Assembly: GCF_042186555.1 (NCBI RefSeq)
Contig: NC_133334.1
Location: forward strand, 213,404,720 to 213,468,719
Reading direction: 5' to 3'
Origin: Aquarana catesbeiana
Lineage: Eukaryota; Chordata; Amphibia; Anura; Ranidae
DNA length: 64,000 nucleotides
This document shows positions 1 to 12,480 of this stretch, piece after piece. Position 1 is the first letter of the stretch. Each line of letters opens with the position of its first letter. The notes beneath the pieces were generated by a model. The model had not been told where the DNA came from. It did not search any database and worked only from the letters and a program-made list of their open reading frames with translations. The translations under genes were made by a program, and so were the position numbers.

Positions 1-2860
1 AAACGCGTCGCGGCCCTTTGACGTCACAGCCTGTGCGCTTGCCCTCCATCTGCGTTCCAAGCCTCACCTGGATTTCCATCATCACCGCGGCCGGCATTAG
101 CGGTATACCAGGAGCTACACGCAGACCTGCCAGCACCACTGTGACTCACTGGATGAACTGCCCCATGATGGATCATTCCTCTGGCTTCCTATATGCTTTG
201 TTTACACTACTAAAATGTGAGTTGTTTGCATATTGCTTTTAAAATTAAAAACGGCCTTTTATACTACACCCAGAGGCGCCTCCCTTCCTTGTGTTTTTTT
301 TGGGACCAGGGTTGAGCCTGCGCTAAGTTGCATTGTTTAACTGAAGTGTAGTTTTTATAGACTTCCAAGCCTTGGTTAAGCAAAATTACAGGTCTTTTAA
401 CAGAAGAAACTGCTCACATATATGTATTTCGGTTGCTTTTTAGCATTTTGCTTGGGGTTCAGGTTAAGGATCCTTTCACGTGGGCATGCTCTGCTCCATT
501 CAGTAGAGGATCCATGAGCTGAACTCTGAATCGAAGCAGAAAACAACGGAAGTCACTTTTGTGACGTTTATAGCCTTTCAGTTCTTTACATTTTTACAGC
601 CTGTCGCGGACCTATGATGGCTTTATGGGTGGCTGGACATAAACAGACTTGTGTCTATTTACATCAGGCTACCCCTAATCCATCACATTTGGGTCTGGAA
701 AACTGTAAAATTACTTTTTTTCTGGACCTGGAAGGACGCAGACTGAATAGACCTCCACAGAGCTTCCAATCAGGCCTGTCTGAAGAAGGTGGCAGGTGGA
801 CCTGATCAGAAACCTCATGTGAAAGCAGCATAACATTTGAGCAAATTGCTTTCCTTTGGCTAAAATAGGTGGTTTTATGATTTAACATCCTTTAAGGTTA
901 TTGTATTTTTAATGAATTAACCATAACTCTGGTCAAAGATCAATATCTCAGGATTTCTATGATATGTCATACATATGGGTCCTACCTTTTGTAGATGCAA
1001 CTATCCTCCATGTGGACATTTTAAGATCCTTCTCTTTTGAAAAAACGGTACTCATGTATCTCAAGGGTGATTATAGGAAAAAAAAATAGCAGCTGAAGTT
1101 CTCCTTCCTAAGACTTACCCTAGCCTGTGACTGGAAGATAAAAAGAGCAGCAGAACATTGATGAGGCTGCTTTTGTATACTTCCTTTCCTCTGCTCAAAT
1201 ATAAACTATTGACAGCTGTTTAGGAAAGCATCAACAATGCAACTATGGCAGTGATAAAGGCCAATAATATGAACTGTACAGAATTACAGCACTCTCCACC
1301 TTCATTTTCCTTTCATCTGCCCATTTATATAGGTGGGTAAAAGTGGATCCCTCATCTGCTCACCATTCAACACTTGCATAACAGTTACACTGTGCAGCAG
1401 TGGTATTGCAAAAGTTAAATGCTTCTTCCCTGCCTGCTAGTATTTCTTTTCTAATGTACACTGAGCCACACATGCGCAGCTCAGTGTACAATGCTGGCAT
1501 GTCGTGGGTGCCAGTACATAGAAACTCCTGGGCGCCAGCTGTGGTGTAAAGCAAATTTGCACATTAAACAAAGGGATCTATCTAAAATGAATGGCTCTAG
1601 TTTTCCAACACATTTATAAAAGATCTCCATACAGGAAAATCAGTAAACTGGTCTTTGAAAATCTGAAAAAGAGCTTAAAAAAAATAAACATGACTGCCAA
1701 ACTGGAAAAATCTGAGGGAGAGGCTGAATTACAAATTATACATTCACTGTTGTCAGTACTGTACTAACCAAGCAAACTATGTGCTTTAAAAGTCAATGTA
1801 AACATCTTTGCAAATGTGAACTGTTGCAGTAAAATGCCAAATATTGTTAAATACATGAAAAATTAACAAATGGCAGACTGACAAATTCTCCTGGTGAGCA
1901 AAACCAAAAAAAAGAAATTATGCTCATAAATAGCACACTTAAACTGTATTGCAAACAATCCCAGTGTGGTAAATAAATGCCAACATCGTTATGGACCACA
2001 AGATGCAACAGGACTTTTTTGCTCCGTCTCCCTGAGTCTTCTTCTAGAGCAAGTTAAATGTAAGAATATGAAAGTGTGATAAGTGCGCAGATTTAAAAAC
2101 GATGATTATATCAAGGTTGCAATAGAGTGGTTGATATCAGCACCCAAGAGGGAGCTTTACTAAATGAGTTTTTTTTTAATTTTTTCTCGCTTGGACAACC
2201 AACAATGTGCATGAAAGATCCATCTTTACATTAAATAAAAACTGTATCTAGTAGTGGGTATTCACATTCAACTTATCCAAGCCACTTGTTCAGTTATAGT
2301 GAGTGTCAGGAAAATATCCCAGTACTTATTTACTGTAACTAGAACATGGCAACCATTCTGTTCTTGAATCATAACATCTGCCTTTCCTTGGTGACTGGTT
2401 AAACAGGTATCTGTGCCACTTGGTTGGAAATAAATGCTGGGAAACCTCGTAACTGAATAAGTGGATTGAATAAGCTACAAACCTCTTTAACATTGCAGAA
2501 CATGTCCAGTTGAATGTAGCTATTACTAGATATACCACGACCTGGATAAATGAGAACCTTCAAAGAACAGACATACATGGTGACTGAAGTCAACATAGAC
2601 TCAATTTTCCAAAATACCAAGCTGTACGATGTATAGCATATATACTTGTTTATATTTTCGTAAATTATTTTTTTTGTATTTTCATCAATTTCTGCAAGTT
2701 TGGCTATTTCACCTTAAATTGTATTTTATCAGATTATGTTTTTGTATTTTGTTTTATGAGTGAGTTTGTTGCTTACATTTTACAAAGTGCTGTACATAGT
2801 GCTTGCTGTGACATCAAATTGCACCAATGAAAATAAAAACATTACTTTGTACCGACTTTC
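1..2860 (+). other. Possible last-exon 3' end and long 3' UTR of an unidentified host gene
   Basis: GC-rich sequence at the extreme left gives way within about 250 bases to AT-rich non-coding sequence. It has no long ORF and no transposon signature I recognise. It ends in a TG/T-rich stretch with an AATAAA at 2832-2837, which is how vertebrate 3' UTRs commonly end. Frame 1 runs from base 1 to a TGA at 19-21 (KRVAAL then stop), which could be the tail of a coding exon entering from outside the window, but seven codons prove nothing. A second open frame (18-242) shows no recognisable domain. I cannot name a gene. The alternative is plain intergenic sequence. Confidence 0.33.
2832..2837 (+). promoter_or_regulatory. 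Candidate polyadenylation signal AATAAA
   Basis: AATAAA is followed 10-25 bases later by TTGTACC and T-rich sequence that could serve as a cleavage and downstream element. It closes the 3'-UTR-like block. The hexamer is common in AT-rich DNA, so support is contextual only. Confidence 0.4.
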
Positions 2861-3072
2861 TTTCTTAGTATTTTCTAAAACACCTGCAAGTTTTATTGTG
2901 GTACAGTGTGAGCTCTGGGCCCCCTTTCATTGTTAGCTGTGCAAACCACAGATTAGACCACAAGGCTCTAAATTCACAGTAATAGGGAGACAAAAAGATG
3001 GGAACGCAATGGGTTTGGTTTTCTATACAAGTAGAGACAGGACCAGATTTACCATTGGGTACAGTAGGGCAA

Positions 3073-3168
3073 CAGTACCTTGAAAAAGTATTCATAACCA
3101 TTGTAATTTTCCACATTTTGTCATGTTACCAAAAATGTTAATGTATTTTATTGGGATTTTATGTGATA
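3073..3168. mobile_element. Tc1/mariner-type terminal fragment (family T2)
   Basis: The sequence CCTTGAAAAAGTATTCATA and the following ~70 bases are the reverse complement, with a few changes, of the terminal part of the Tc1-like remnant at 27554-27853. Only about one terminal repeat remains; the copy breaks off at about 3168, before L1 copy 1. The stretch 2861-3072 to its left shows no feature I can name. Confidence 0.7.
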
Positions 3169-3380
3169 GCCCGCGTGCGATTTGCAGATGTGCCGTGGGT
3201 GTTTTGAAAAAATATTTAAAGGGGGCAGGAGGCGGAGCCTAGCGGAGCAGACATGCATTGTTAGAGCTCCACACCGCTGAGGAGAGAAGAGAAGGACAAA
3301 GCGGAGCCTGCAGACTCAAAAGGTATCCATTTGAACCTTTTTGCCCCAGGGAACAAACTGTGAAAGTTTGGGCAGGAAAT

Positions 3381-4448
3381 ATGGTACTGGGAGGAAACCG
3401 TGGCAGAAATAAAAATCACCTCACAAAGAGCTCACAGGCACTCACTGCAGCTGAAGCAGCTCCAGTCACCTCACAAGATACAGCATCAGGGCGCTCTCAC
3501 AGACAGAAAATGTCACAGCAAGACTCTCCATTTGAGTCAGATACAGAACAAATCCTCTCACAAACTTCTCCACAAACCTCCTCAGTATCCCCAGTAATAT
3601 TATTACAATTTGAAAAGATGCTTCATAAGGCTTTAAAACAAACCTCAGACCAAATAACAAAAAGCCTAACCAAAGAAATAAGAGAGCTGGGAAACCGCAC
3701 CGCAGCCTTAGAAATAAAAATGGATGAAATTGAAATTACAACCCAAGAAAATATAACAGAATTGGAACAATTAAAAAAAGAGAATTTAATACTTCAAACT
3801 AAGCTTGAAGATTACGAAAATAGAGCCAGACGTTCAAACTTGCGCATAAGGGGAATACCTGAAACTGTGACAGACCTGCAATCTACTATTACTGCTCTAT
3901 TACAAGAACTAAAGCCAGATATCCCTATTGAACGTTTAGAACTGGACAGAGTACACAGAGCCCTCACAGCCAAAAAGAAAGATGGACCCCCACGTGATAT
4001 AATCACAAAATTTCATTATTACAGAACGAAAGAACAAATACTAATTGCTGCAAGAGAAAAAAAGGAACTTAATTTTCATGGACACAATTATCAAATTTTT
4101 GCTGACCTATCCCAACTTACTATTACTAAAAGACGATCCATGAAACCCCAACTAATGGAACTGCAACGCCACAACATTATGTATCAATGGGGCTTCCCCT
4201 TTTCAGTCAGATTTAACTACCAAGGTACAATTTACAGAAGCAGATCAGCAGATGAACTACAACAAACCCTTTTAAAATTAAATCTGACAGAACCCACAAG
4301 CAGCAACTCTCCCACACGCAGAAAAATGGCATCATCTTCACCTTCAGGCAGCACTCAGAAAATTTCAGAACAAAATGGGAATCATCATTCTCACAAAAGA
4401 GGCCGTTATGCCACATCATCCATGGACCAAGAAGATTCAATGGACTGA
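3381..4448 (+). CDS. L1-like ORF1 protein (RNA-binding chaperone), copy 1
   Basis: The 355-residue product is an L1 ORF1p-like protein, which in this family trimerises, coats the element RNA and acts as a nucleic-acid chaperone in the ribonucleoprotein. The first ~75 residues are polar and S/T/Q-rich. A heptad-like coiled coil follows (about residues 75-145, rich in E, L, I and K), then the RRM-like core beginning SNLRIRGIPE and a C-terminal domain ending in a basic tail (HKRGRY). I chose the ATG at 3381 because the second family member (element B) starts with the same MVL and aligns from there. An upstream in-frame ATG at 3258 would add 41 residues that lie in the 5' UTR. The reading frame is intact, unlike that of copy 2. 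Confidence 0.88.
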   Translation: MVLGGNRGRNKNHLTKSSQALTAAEAAPVTSQDTASGRSHRQKMSQQDSPFESDTEQILSQTSPQTSSVSPVILLQFEKMLHKALKQTSDQITKSLTKEIRELGNRTAALEIKMDEIEITTQENITELEQLKKENLILQTKLEDYENRARRSNLRIRGIPETVTDLQSTITALLQELKPDIPIERLELDRVHRALTAKKKDGPPRDIITKFHYYRTKEQILIAAREKKELNFHGHNYQIFADLSQLTITKRRSMKPQLMELQRHNIMYQWGFPFSVRFNYQGTIYRSRSADELQQTLLKLNLTEPTSSNSPTRRKMASSSPSGSTQKISEQNGNHHSHKRGRYATSSMDQEDSMD

Positions 4449-5394
4449 CATCCTAATTCCTGATATCTCTTCATTTGTTATACTAAGAGATGGTTCTCTA
4501 TAAAAAACCTGTATTTATAACTGAATGTAACTGCATTCTGATAGTCACACACTGTGTGGGATCATGTTACATTCCAGTTATATTTCTTATTACTTCTGAT
4601 TCATATAGCCTTTGAATATATAAGTGAAATAAGGAAATTCTTGTTCAGTTATATATTATCAGGTAATAATAATAGATTTATTACTTTTTAGGACAAATAT
4701 GTTCAATAATCCAGAAGTAATGGAAGCTTTTTCTTTCTTTTCTTAAAACAAATATATTATTACCTAACTAGTTCCTAGAATTATGTTTTTGTTTATTCTA
4801 ATCTGAAGCAATACAACCTCAATTTTATGAGTTAACATATCTAAACAGTTACATATGAATAAAATATGTAATTATTTACTCTAAAAGGGTTAAAATCCCA
4901 AAATAATTCAAACTATCTTCATCAATACCAAAGTTATTAACAGTACCTTTCTAACTGAATTATTTAGCCTAGGGCAAGACTAACCATATACAACCACCCT
5001 GGAATAAATAATTTCAACAAAAACTATATTCTGCACTCCAATTAATGAAACATCATTTTGATGTCTTTTGATATAGCACTTCTCTCCTGTAAGCGGAAGA
5101 TCCGTGTACCCCCATTAGCCCTCCTCATTCTCCCAACCATATTATGTGGGAGTGTGACGAAGGCACTTATTCCCCTGAGAGAGATATTTATTCTCTTTCA
5201 CGGGTAAATTGTGATTACTTGCAAAAAATAATTTATACAATGTATCATCTAATCTCATATGTTTTTTGTTTACTCTTTACTCCAGAATTCACTGGTTTCT
5301 TTTCTATCTATTCATCTCTTCAGTCCACACAGGTTGATCTGCGCAGTCAGCTCTGCATAACAAAAAGTAAGTCAAAACTATTTGATCTATTGCC

Positions 5395-8300
5395 ATGGCA
5401 CCACTGAATATACTTTCCCTGAATGTTCAGGGAATAAATGTCCCTCAAAAAAGGACCAAAGCCTTCCGTACTTTCCATAACAAGAAGGCTCACATAGTAT
5501 GCCTCCAAGAAACACACTTCACCAAAGATTCTACTCCAAAATATATTTCTCCTTTTTATCAACAAATTTACACGGCTTCTGCCTGTACCAAGCAAAGGGG
5601 AACTCTAATTGCATTTCACCGATCCACACCATTCACCTTATCATCAGAAATTAAAGACCCAGAAGGTAGATACCTGATACTCATGGGTTATATAATGGAT
5701 ACAGCAATCACGGTGATTTCCTACTACGCTCCTAACAAACAACCTACACCATTCCTCTCACATATATTACAAGTGATTAATACACACAAAATAGGAACAG
5801 TGATAATGTGTGGGGATTCGAACCAGGTGCTCCTCCCATTTCTAGATAAATCACCTTTTACACCATCCAAAATAACCTCTAGATTACCTTTTTCTCAGCT
5901 TCTTTCCAAATACAATCTGGTAGATTCATGGAGAGAAAGTAACCCAATGAAAAAGAAATTCACTTATTTCTCGCACCCTCATCAAACCTTCACCAGAATA
6001 GATCATATTTTTCTAACAATAGGAATGATACCAGAAATTATTGCATCAGATATAATTCCGATTCCGTGGTCTGACCATAATGCAGTATACACTACTATAG
6101 CCTCAGCCATACCAAAAGCGCATGACCCAACGTGGTACTTACCGGACATAATGCTCAAACACCCACTACATCAGATGGCCATTGAACAAGCTTTAAAAGA
6201 ATACATATCAATTAATAATACAACAGACATCTCCCCAATAACACTGTGGGAAGCTCATAAGCCTGTATTGCGTGGTACAATACAAAGACAAATGGCACTA
6301 TTTAAACGGGAACGCAAAAATCTAGCAAAAAAACTAGAACTCAATTTTAATGCAGCCTACATATCATTTCAAGATAATCCATCTCAGAGTACAAAATCTC
6401 ATCTGGAAAAATCTAGATTGGAATACGATCTATTTCTCACTGAGTCAGTTGATAAATCCCTCAAACGCTCCAAACACAATTTCTACATGAATACAAACAA
6501 ACCAGGTACATATTTGGCTCGGGCATTAAATTCAACTAACAAATCTTTCAAACCAATACGTTTGAAATTATCAAAAAATGTTTACACTTGTAATCCAGTT
6601 AAAATAGTCCATAAATTTCACTCACATCTCGCAACTTTATACAAGACAAACAATGAATTTAATCCTACAGAGGCTGAATCCTTCTTCTCAAAAATAACCT
6701 TACCTGAGTTATCTCAGAATCAAAAAAGCAGTTTGGATGAGCCTATAACTATAGATGAAGTTGCTAACGCCATAAAAGACCTAAAACTTAACAAAAGACC
6801 AGGCCCAGACGGCTACTCGGCTTTATACTATAAAACATTCTCAGAAATACTCTCTCCCATTCTCACTAAAACTTTTAACAAACTTCTAGATGGACATTCT
6901 TTTCGGCAAGAAACACTAATGGCAATTGTTTGTATGATCCCAAAACCCCTTTCTGATGATACTTCCTGTGTGAATTATCGGCCTATCTCTCTGTTAAACC
7001 TCGATATTAAATTATTAGCAAAAATAATAGCAAAACGCCTCAATAGCATTATAGGAAAATTAATACATAGAGATCAAGTAGGCTTCATGCCAAATAGACA
7101 GGCAGGCGATAATATACGCAGGGCAGTGTTATTGGCACATATTGCTAAAAAACGGAAAATCCCTTTATGTTTTCTATCTCTCGATATTAAGAGGGCATTT
7201 GACACAGTATCCTGGCAATATATGCAATATTCATTACAAAAATGGGGTTTTGGACCCCACTTTTTAACATGGATCAAGGCATTATATAATAAACCCAAAG
7301 CCTATATAAAATATGCTGGATACAAATCTGAAGCCTTTAATATCGAAAGAGGTACCCGACAGGGTTGCCCATTATCTCCCTTATTATTTGCCCTTATACT
7401 CGAACCCATGGCCCAATACATCAGAACAAACCAAACTATAACTGGCATTGAAGTAGGAGGTATTACACACAAATTATGTATATTTGCAGACGATATATTA
7501 CTTTTTCTATCATCACCACAGGTCTCTGGTCCTAACTTAATACCAGCTCTTGATGGATTTGCAGCCCTATCCGGCCTTATGATTAATCCTAAGAAATGCC
7601 TAGTGCTTAATATTTCACTCACAAACATGGAATTGATCCCGGCTAGGGCTGCACTCCCATTCACATGGGCAGAAAAATCAATCCCATATCTTGGAATTCA
7701 TTTAACAGCATCTCATTCTGACTTATTCTCAACCAATTATCCTCCTGTATTAAGACAGATCACAAATCTAATAAAACAATGGTCGCAACTTCCTTTATCC
7801 TGGATGGGGAAGATTAATGCAATCAAAATGACTATTCTACCCAAATTGCTTTATCTATTCAGAGTCCTCCCTATTCCAATTCCTTCCTATTTTTTGAGAA
7901 TAGTACAAAAAAGAGCAACTTTGTTTATATGGGGCTCTTCTAAACCACGTATACCTATACACACACTACATCTTCCCAAAAATAAAGGAGGCCTGGGATA
8001 CCCTAATTTTACTAACTACTACAGAGCAGCACATTTGGCCAGTCTGTCCAAATACCATGCAAAACAGGAAATCCCATTATGGGTATTTATAGAGGCTTCA
8101 GAAAATGACCCTCTATTAATATCAAATTTATTATGGCTTGATCCTAAAGACCGCTTTAAAATTCATAATCCCATAACTAAACACTTCTTATCTCTCTGGG
8201 ATAAACTAAAAACCAAATATCAGTTACTATCTCCACACAATTCTCTCCTTTCTTTTATCAGAAATCCGGCCTTTTATCCGGCATGGATCTACCCAAATTC

Positions 8301-9186
8301 TTTTAAAGCTTGGACAACATCAGGCATTCAGACACTAAATGACTTCATAGCATCTAAATCATTCCTTTCATTCCCATCGCTTAGAGAAAAATATGATCTA
8401 CCAAACTCTGAGATATTTAGATATCTCCAAATCAAAAATTTCTATACACCATTCCTAAAGGGGGATACACCATTATCCCAATTATCCATTTTTGAATCAA
8501 TCTGTACAAAAGATCCATTTGCTAAAGGTACAATTTCATCACTTTATAATCAATTATATGGAGTAGCAAATCTTAATAGACCCTCTTACGTTCAGAGGTG
8601 GGAGGAGGACCTGGGACAAACTTTAGAAGACACGGACTGGTCTAACATATGGCTCACATCTAAGTCATCTTCACCCAACATCTTAGCACTGGAGACAAAT
8701 TATAAAGTCCTAACTCGCTGGTACCTTGTACCCGCTAGAGTGGCAAAATATTCACCTAATACCTCAGCTCTTTGTTTTCGAGGATGCCCAGAAATAGGCA
8801 CATATTTACACATATGGTGGACGTGCCCAGTAATCCAAACCTTCTGAAAGGAAGTCTTCGTGATTGCATCTAAAATATTTAAAAAAATAATACAACCAGA
8901 TCCATATTTAACTTTACTTAATCTAAAACCGGAATGGTTAACACTCTCTCAATTCAAACTAATGATCCAACTAATAACGGCTGCAAAACAAACAGTGGCC
9001 AAGGCATGGAAATCTCCTACATTGGTACTAGCAGAAACAATTCACAGAATGAATAATACAATGTCCCATGCTAAGATGGTAGCCATCGATCAAAATCAAA
9101 TTCCAAAATTTGAAAAACTTTGGCATCCTTGGATAAAACAACAGTTCCTGTCAAACTTCAATGACTCTGTCATGTTGCCATGGTAA
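5395..9186 (+). pseudogene. L1-like ORF2: endonuclease-reverse transcriptase, one nonsense codon
   Basis: ORF2 spans 1263 codons. Residues 1-230 form an APE-type endonuclease with N10 (LNVQG), E39 (LQETH), Y110-Y111, D141/N143 (GDSN) and S226-D227-H228 (WSDH), the fold that nicks target DNA in LINE integration. The reverse transcriptase follows with NYRPISLLN, SLDIKRAFD, GTRQGCPLSPLL and the catalytic FADD (D699, D700). A C-terminal zinc-knuckle-like motif reads C-X3-C-X7-H-X4-C (about residues 1124-1140). A TGA at 8845-8847 replaces the TGG found in copy 2 and would remove the last ~113 residues; after it the frame stays open to 9186. The start ATG is shared by all three elements (MAPLN or MAPIN). 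Confidence 0.92.
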
Positions 9187-9704
9187 CAGATTAAATGACT
9201 TACAGAGACACCCATTCTAAGGCTTCAAAGAGAACTAAAAAGAATAATAAACTGACGAGCGGGACAACCTTGTGGACCATACCTCTACCTTTCAACCCTT
9301 TTTCTTCTTTCTCTTTCCTTTTCTCCACCTTACGATTAAAGCTCATTATCAGAATTTATTTGACCTATATACACTCTACTTGTAAACAATATGTATAGTA
9401 GGTATAAATCATTTAAATACCTACAAAAGTAACTAAGGAAATTATATATATCTTTAATTTAGGTTTACGTGAACCCAATGTTTAATATTTGAAATTTCAT
9501 GATATTTACCTATATAAACCCTACTGTAAAACAATGAGCTTACTTTATAGATCCTTGTAAACTTACTTTATGTATCTTTATAACATTGTATACTCAATAA
9601 ACTTCTTTTGACAAGAAAAAATATTTAAAATTGCTAGCATTATGAAAACTTGAACATATCAAAAAAATTAATGGTAAATCAATTTTGAAAAAGTTAAAGT
9701 AATA

Positions 9705-10395
9705 TACAGTATCTCACAAAAGTGAGTTACACCCCTCACATTTTTGTAAATATTTTATTATATCTTTTCATGTGACAACACTAAAGAAATGACACTTTGC
9801 TACAATGTAAAGTAGTGAGTGTACAGCTTGTATAACAGTGTAAATTTGCTGTCCCCTCAAAATAACTCAACATACAGCCTTTATTGTCTAAACCACTGGC
9901 AACAAAAGTGAGTACACCCTAAGTGAAAATGTCCAAATTGGGCCCAATTAGCCATTTCACCTCACCGGTGTCATGTGACTCGTTAGTGTTACAAGGTCTC
10001 AGCTGTGAATGTCTCAAGTGTGGATGGGGAGCAGGTGCGTTAAATTTGGTGTTATTGCTCTCATTCTCTCATACTGGCCACTGGAAGTTCAACATGGCAC
10101 CTCATGGCAAAGAACTCTCTGAGGATCTAAAAAAAAAGAATTGTTGCTTTACACAAAGATGGCATAGGCTATAAGCAGATTGCCAAGACCCTAAAACTGG
10201 GCTGCATCACAGTGGCCAAGACCATACAGTGGTTTAACAGGACAGGTTCCACTCAGAACAGGCCTCACCATGGTTGACCAAAGAAGTTGAGTGCACGTGC
10301 TCAGCGTCATATCCAGAGGTTGTCTTTGGGAAATAGATGTATGAGTGCTGCCAGCATTGCTGCAGAGGTTGAAGGGATAGGGGGGTCAGCCTGTC
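9705..10395 (+). mobile_element. Truncated Tc1-like DNA transposon, family T1, copy A
   Basis: The left end begins TACAGTATCTCACAAAAGTG beside a TA, the expected Tc1 target dinucleotide. It matches the ends of copy B (11073) and copy C (61535). The body follows the family through the terminal repeat and the transposase N-terminus, then loses similarity near 10395, so the catalytic half and the right end are missing. The 170 bases from 10396 to the next MITE hold nothing I recognise. Confidence 0.82.
10094..10395 (+). pseudogene. Tc1-type transposase N-terminal fragment
   Basis: The ATG at 10094 opens a frame MAPHGKELSEDLKK, the start of a Tc1 transposase whose first ~110 residues form the paired-like DNA-binding helix-turn-helix domains. 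An extra A in the A run near 10130-10140 shifts the frame. The next frame continues with a family-typical stretch around TIQWFNRTGS and is broken again by a stop (TGGTTGACC near 10270). No DDE region remains. This is dead sequence. Confidence 0.8.
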
Positions 10396-10569
10396 CAAAA
10401 ATCTGTTCGTGTGTACAAGGCTTTACTTGTCCTCTTAACTGTCATGCCATCAAATGGCTGGTGTCATAACTGATCACATGTGAAGCACCATGGCAACCAC
10501 AAATCAAACAGAGGTTAAGATAGCAGCTTCTTTATCTGCAAAGCATAGGAGGGTTTATTTCCACTTTAA

Positions 10570-11066
10570 AGGGGTTGTAAAGATAAAAATTTTTTCACCT
10601 TAATGCATTCTATGCATTAAGGTGAAAAAACTTTTGACAGTACCGCCGCCCCCAGCCCCCCCGTTCTACTTACCTGACGCCTCGAATCTTCGCTGCTCGT
10701 CCTCATTGCAGCTCAGCCTGGTCGCTGATTGGCTGCAGTGGATGGATTGAAAGCAGCGCAGCCATTGGCTCGCGCTGCTGTCAATCACATCCGATGACGC
10801 GGCGCGCCGGGGGGCGGGGCCGAGTGATACAGCGAGCGGCTATAGCCGCCGGCTGTATCACGGGAGCGCGCCCGCAAGCACTCACCACCATGCGAGGGAG
10901 CTCGCATTAAGGTGGTAAATGCTTGCGGGGAGGAGCTGAAACAGCCGCCGAGGGACCCCAGAAGACCAGGTTCGGGGCCACTCTGTGCAGAACGAGCTGC
11001 ACAGTGAAGGTAAGTATGATATGTTTGTTATTTAAAAAAAAAAAAAAAATTACCTTTACAACCCCT
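10570..11066. mobile_element. TTAA-flanked MITE (AGGGGTTGTAAAG ends)
   Basis: Termini AGGGGTTGTAAAG and its inverse CTTTACAACCCCT are each bordered by TTAA (10566-10569 and 11067-11070). TTAA duplication suggests a piggyBac-type mobiliser. Just inside the left end, about 10590-10628, lies a near-perfect hairpin whose arms contain CACCTTAATGCAT. No ORF is present. The core is GC-rich and the right end has a long A run. Confidence 0.82.
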
Positions 11067-11072
11067 TTAAGG

Positions 11073-12480
11073 TACAGTATGTCACAAAAGTGAGTACACC
11101 CCTCACATTTTTGTAAATATTTTATTATATCTTTTCATGTGACAACACTGAAGAAATGACACTTTGCTACAATGTAAAGTAGTGAGTGTACAGCTTGTAT
11201 AACAGTGTAAATTTGCTGTCCCCTCAAAATAACTCAACACGCAGCCATTTATGTCTAAACCGCTGGCAACAAAAGTGAGTACACCAAATGTCCAAATTGG
11301 GGCCCAAAGTGTCAATATTTTGTGTGGCTACCATTATTTTCCAGCACTGCCTTAACCCTCTTGGGCATGGAGTTCACCAGAGCTTCACAGGTTGCCACTG
11401 GAGTCCTCTTCCACTCCATGACATCATGGAGCTGGTAGATGTTAGAGACCTTGTGCTCCTCCACCCTCCTTTGAGGATGCCCCACAGATGCTCAATAGGG
11501 TTTAGGTCTGGAGATATGCTTGGCCAGTCCATCACCTTTACCCTCAGCTTCTTTAGCAAGGCAGTGGTCATCTTGGAGGTGCGTTTGGGGTCGTTATCAT
11601 GTTGGAATATTGCCCTGCAGCCCAGTCTCTGAAGAGAGGGGATCATGCTTTTCTTCAGTATGTCACAGTAGATGTTGCCATGCATGGTTCCCTCAATGAA
11701 CTGTAGCACCCCAGTGCCGGCAGCACTCATGCAGCCCTAGACCTTGACACTCCCACCACCATGCTTGTCTATAGGCAAGACACACTTGTCTTTGTACTCC
11801 TCACCTGGCTGCCACACACGCTTGGCACCATCTGAACCAAATAAGTTTATCTTGGTCTCATCAGACCACAGGACATGGTTCCAGTAATCCATGTTCTTAG
11901 TCTGCTTGTCTCCAGCAAACTGTTTGTGGGCTTTCTTGTGCATCATCTTTAGAAGAGGCTTCCTTCTGGGATGACAGCCATGCAGACCAATTTGATGCAG
12001 TGTGCAGCATATGGTCTGAGCACTGACAGGCTGACCCCCCACCCTTTTATCCTCTGCAGCAATTCTGGCAGCACTCATACGTCTATTTCCCAAAGACAAG
12101 CTCTGCATATGATGCTGAGCATGTGTACTCAACTTCTTTGGTCGACCATGGCGAGGCCTGTCCTGAGTGGAACCTGTCCTGTTAAACCACTGTATGGTTT
12201 TGACCATCGTGCTGCAGCTCAGTTTCAGGGTCTTGGCAATCTTCTTATAGCCTAGCCCATCTTTATGTAAAGCAACAATTATTTTTTTCAGATCCTCAGA
12301 GACTTCTTTGCCATGAATTGACATGTTGAACTTCCAGTGAACAGTATGAGAGAGTGAGAGCGATAACACCAAATTTAACACACCTGCTCCCCATTCACAG
12401 CTGAGACCTTGTAACACTAACGAGTCACATGACACCGGGGAGGGAAAATGGCTAATTGGTCCCAATTTGGACATTTTCAC
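11073..12480 (-). mobile_element. Tc1-like DNA transposon, family T1, copy B
   Basis: One terminal repeat starts at 11073 (TACAGTATGTCACAAAAGTG), followed by ~200 bases of subterminal sequence matching copies A and C. The transposase reads on the minus strand. The other end is interrupted at 12480 by a MITE; about ten bases of Tc1 sequence (TTAGGGGTGTA) resume right after it and then similarity ends, so this terminal repeat is lost. Confidence 0.87.
11312..12324 (-). pseudogene. Tc1 transposase, DD34E type, with stop and frameshift
   Basis: Starting at ATG 12324 (MSIHGKEVSEDLKK), the frame covers a helix-turn-helix DNA-binding half, a GRPKK basic motif, then the catalytic core: first D in WSDETKINLFG, second D in QHDNDPKRTS and the E in LNPIEHLWG, the DDE triad of cut-and-paste Tc1 enzymes. 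A TAG near 11737 sits where the family has Trp after GGSVKV. A later frameshift near 11450 moves the C-terminus (VATCEALVNSMP) to another frame, which ends at the TGA at 11312-11314. Two lesions make this a pseudogene, but it is the most complete Tc1 gene in the window. Confidence 0.88.

Larger units (their letters stand above)
3221..9615 (+). mobile_element. Full-length L1/Tx1-like non-LTR retrotransposon, copy 1
   Basis: This is a complete LINE: a short 5' UTR starting with a G run, ORF1 (3381-4448), a ~950-bp spacer without a convincing gene, ORF2 (5395-9186) and a 3' UTR with AATAAA near 9597. It ends in TTGACAAG with no poly-A tail. A direct repeat (AAAAAATATTTAAA) flanks it at 3207-3220 and 9616-9629, a 14-bp target-site duplication; a G precedes both copies, so the boundary is ambiguous by one base. 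Copy 2 (47989-54381) matches it closely from first to last base. ORF1 is open; ORF2 has one in-frame TGA. It is probably immobile by itself now but recently inserted. Confidence 0.93.

Noticed and set aside
5144..5407. An 87-codon frame between ORF1 and ORF2 of L1 copy 1, also present in copy 2.
   Set aside because: It is conserved only because the two copies are nearly identical; element B has no equivalent, and it overlaps the ORF2 start without a recognisable domain.
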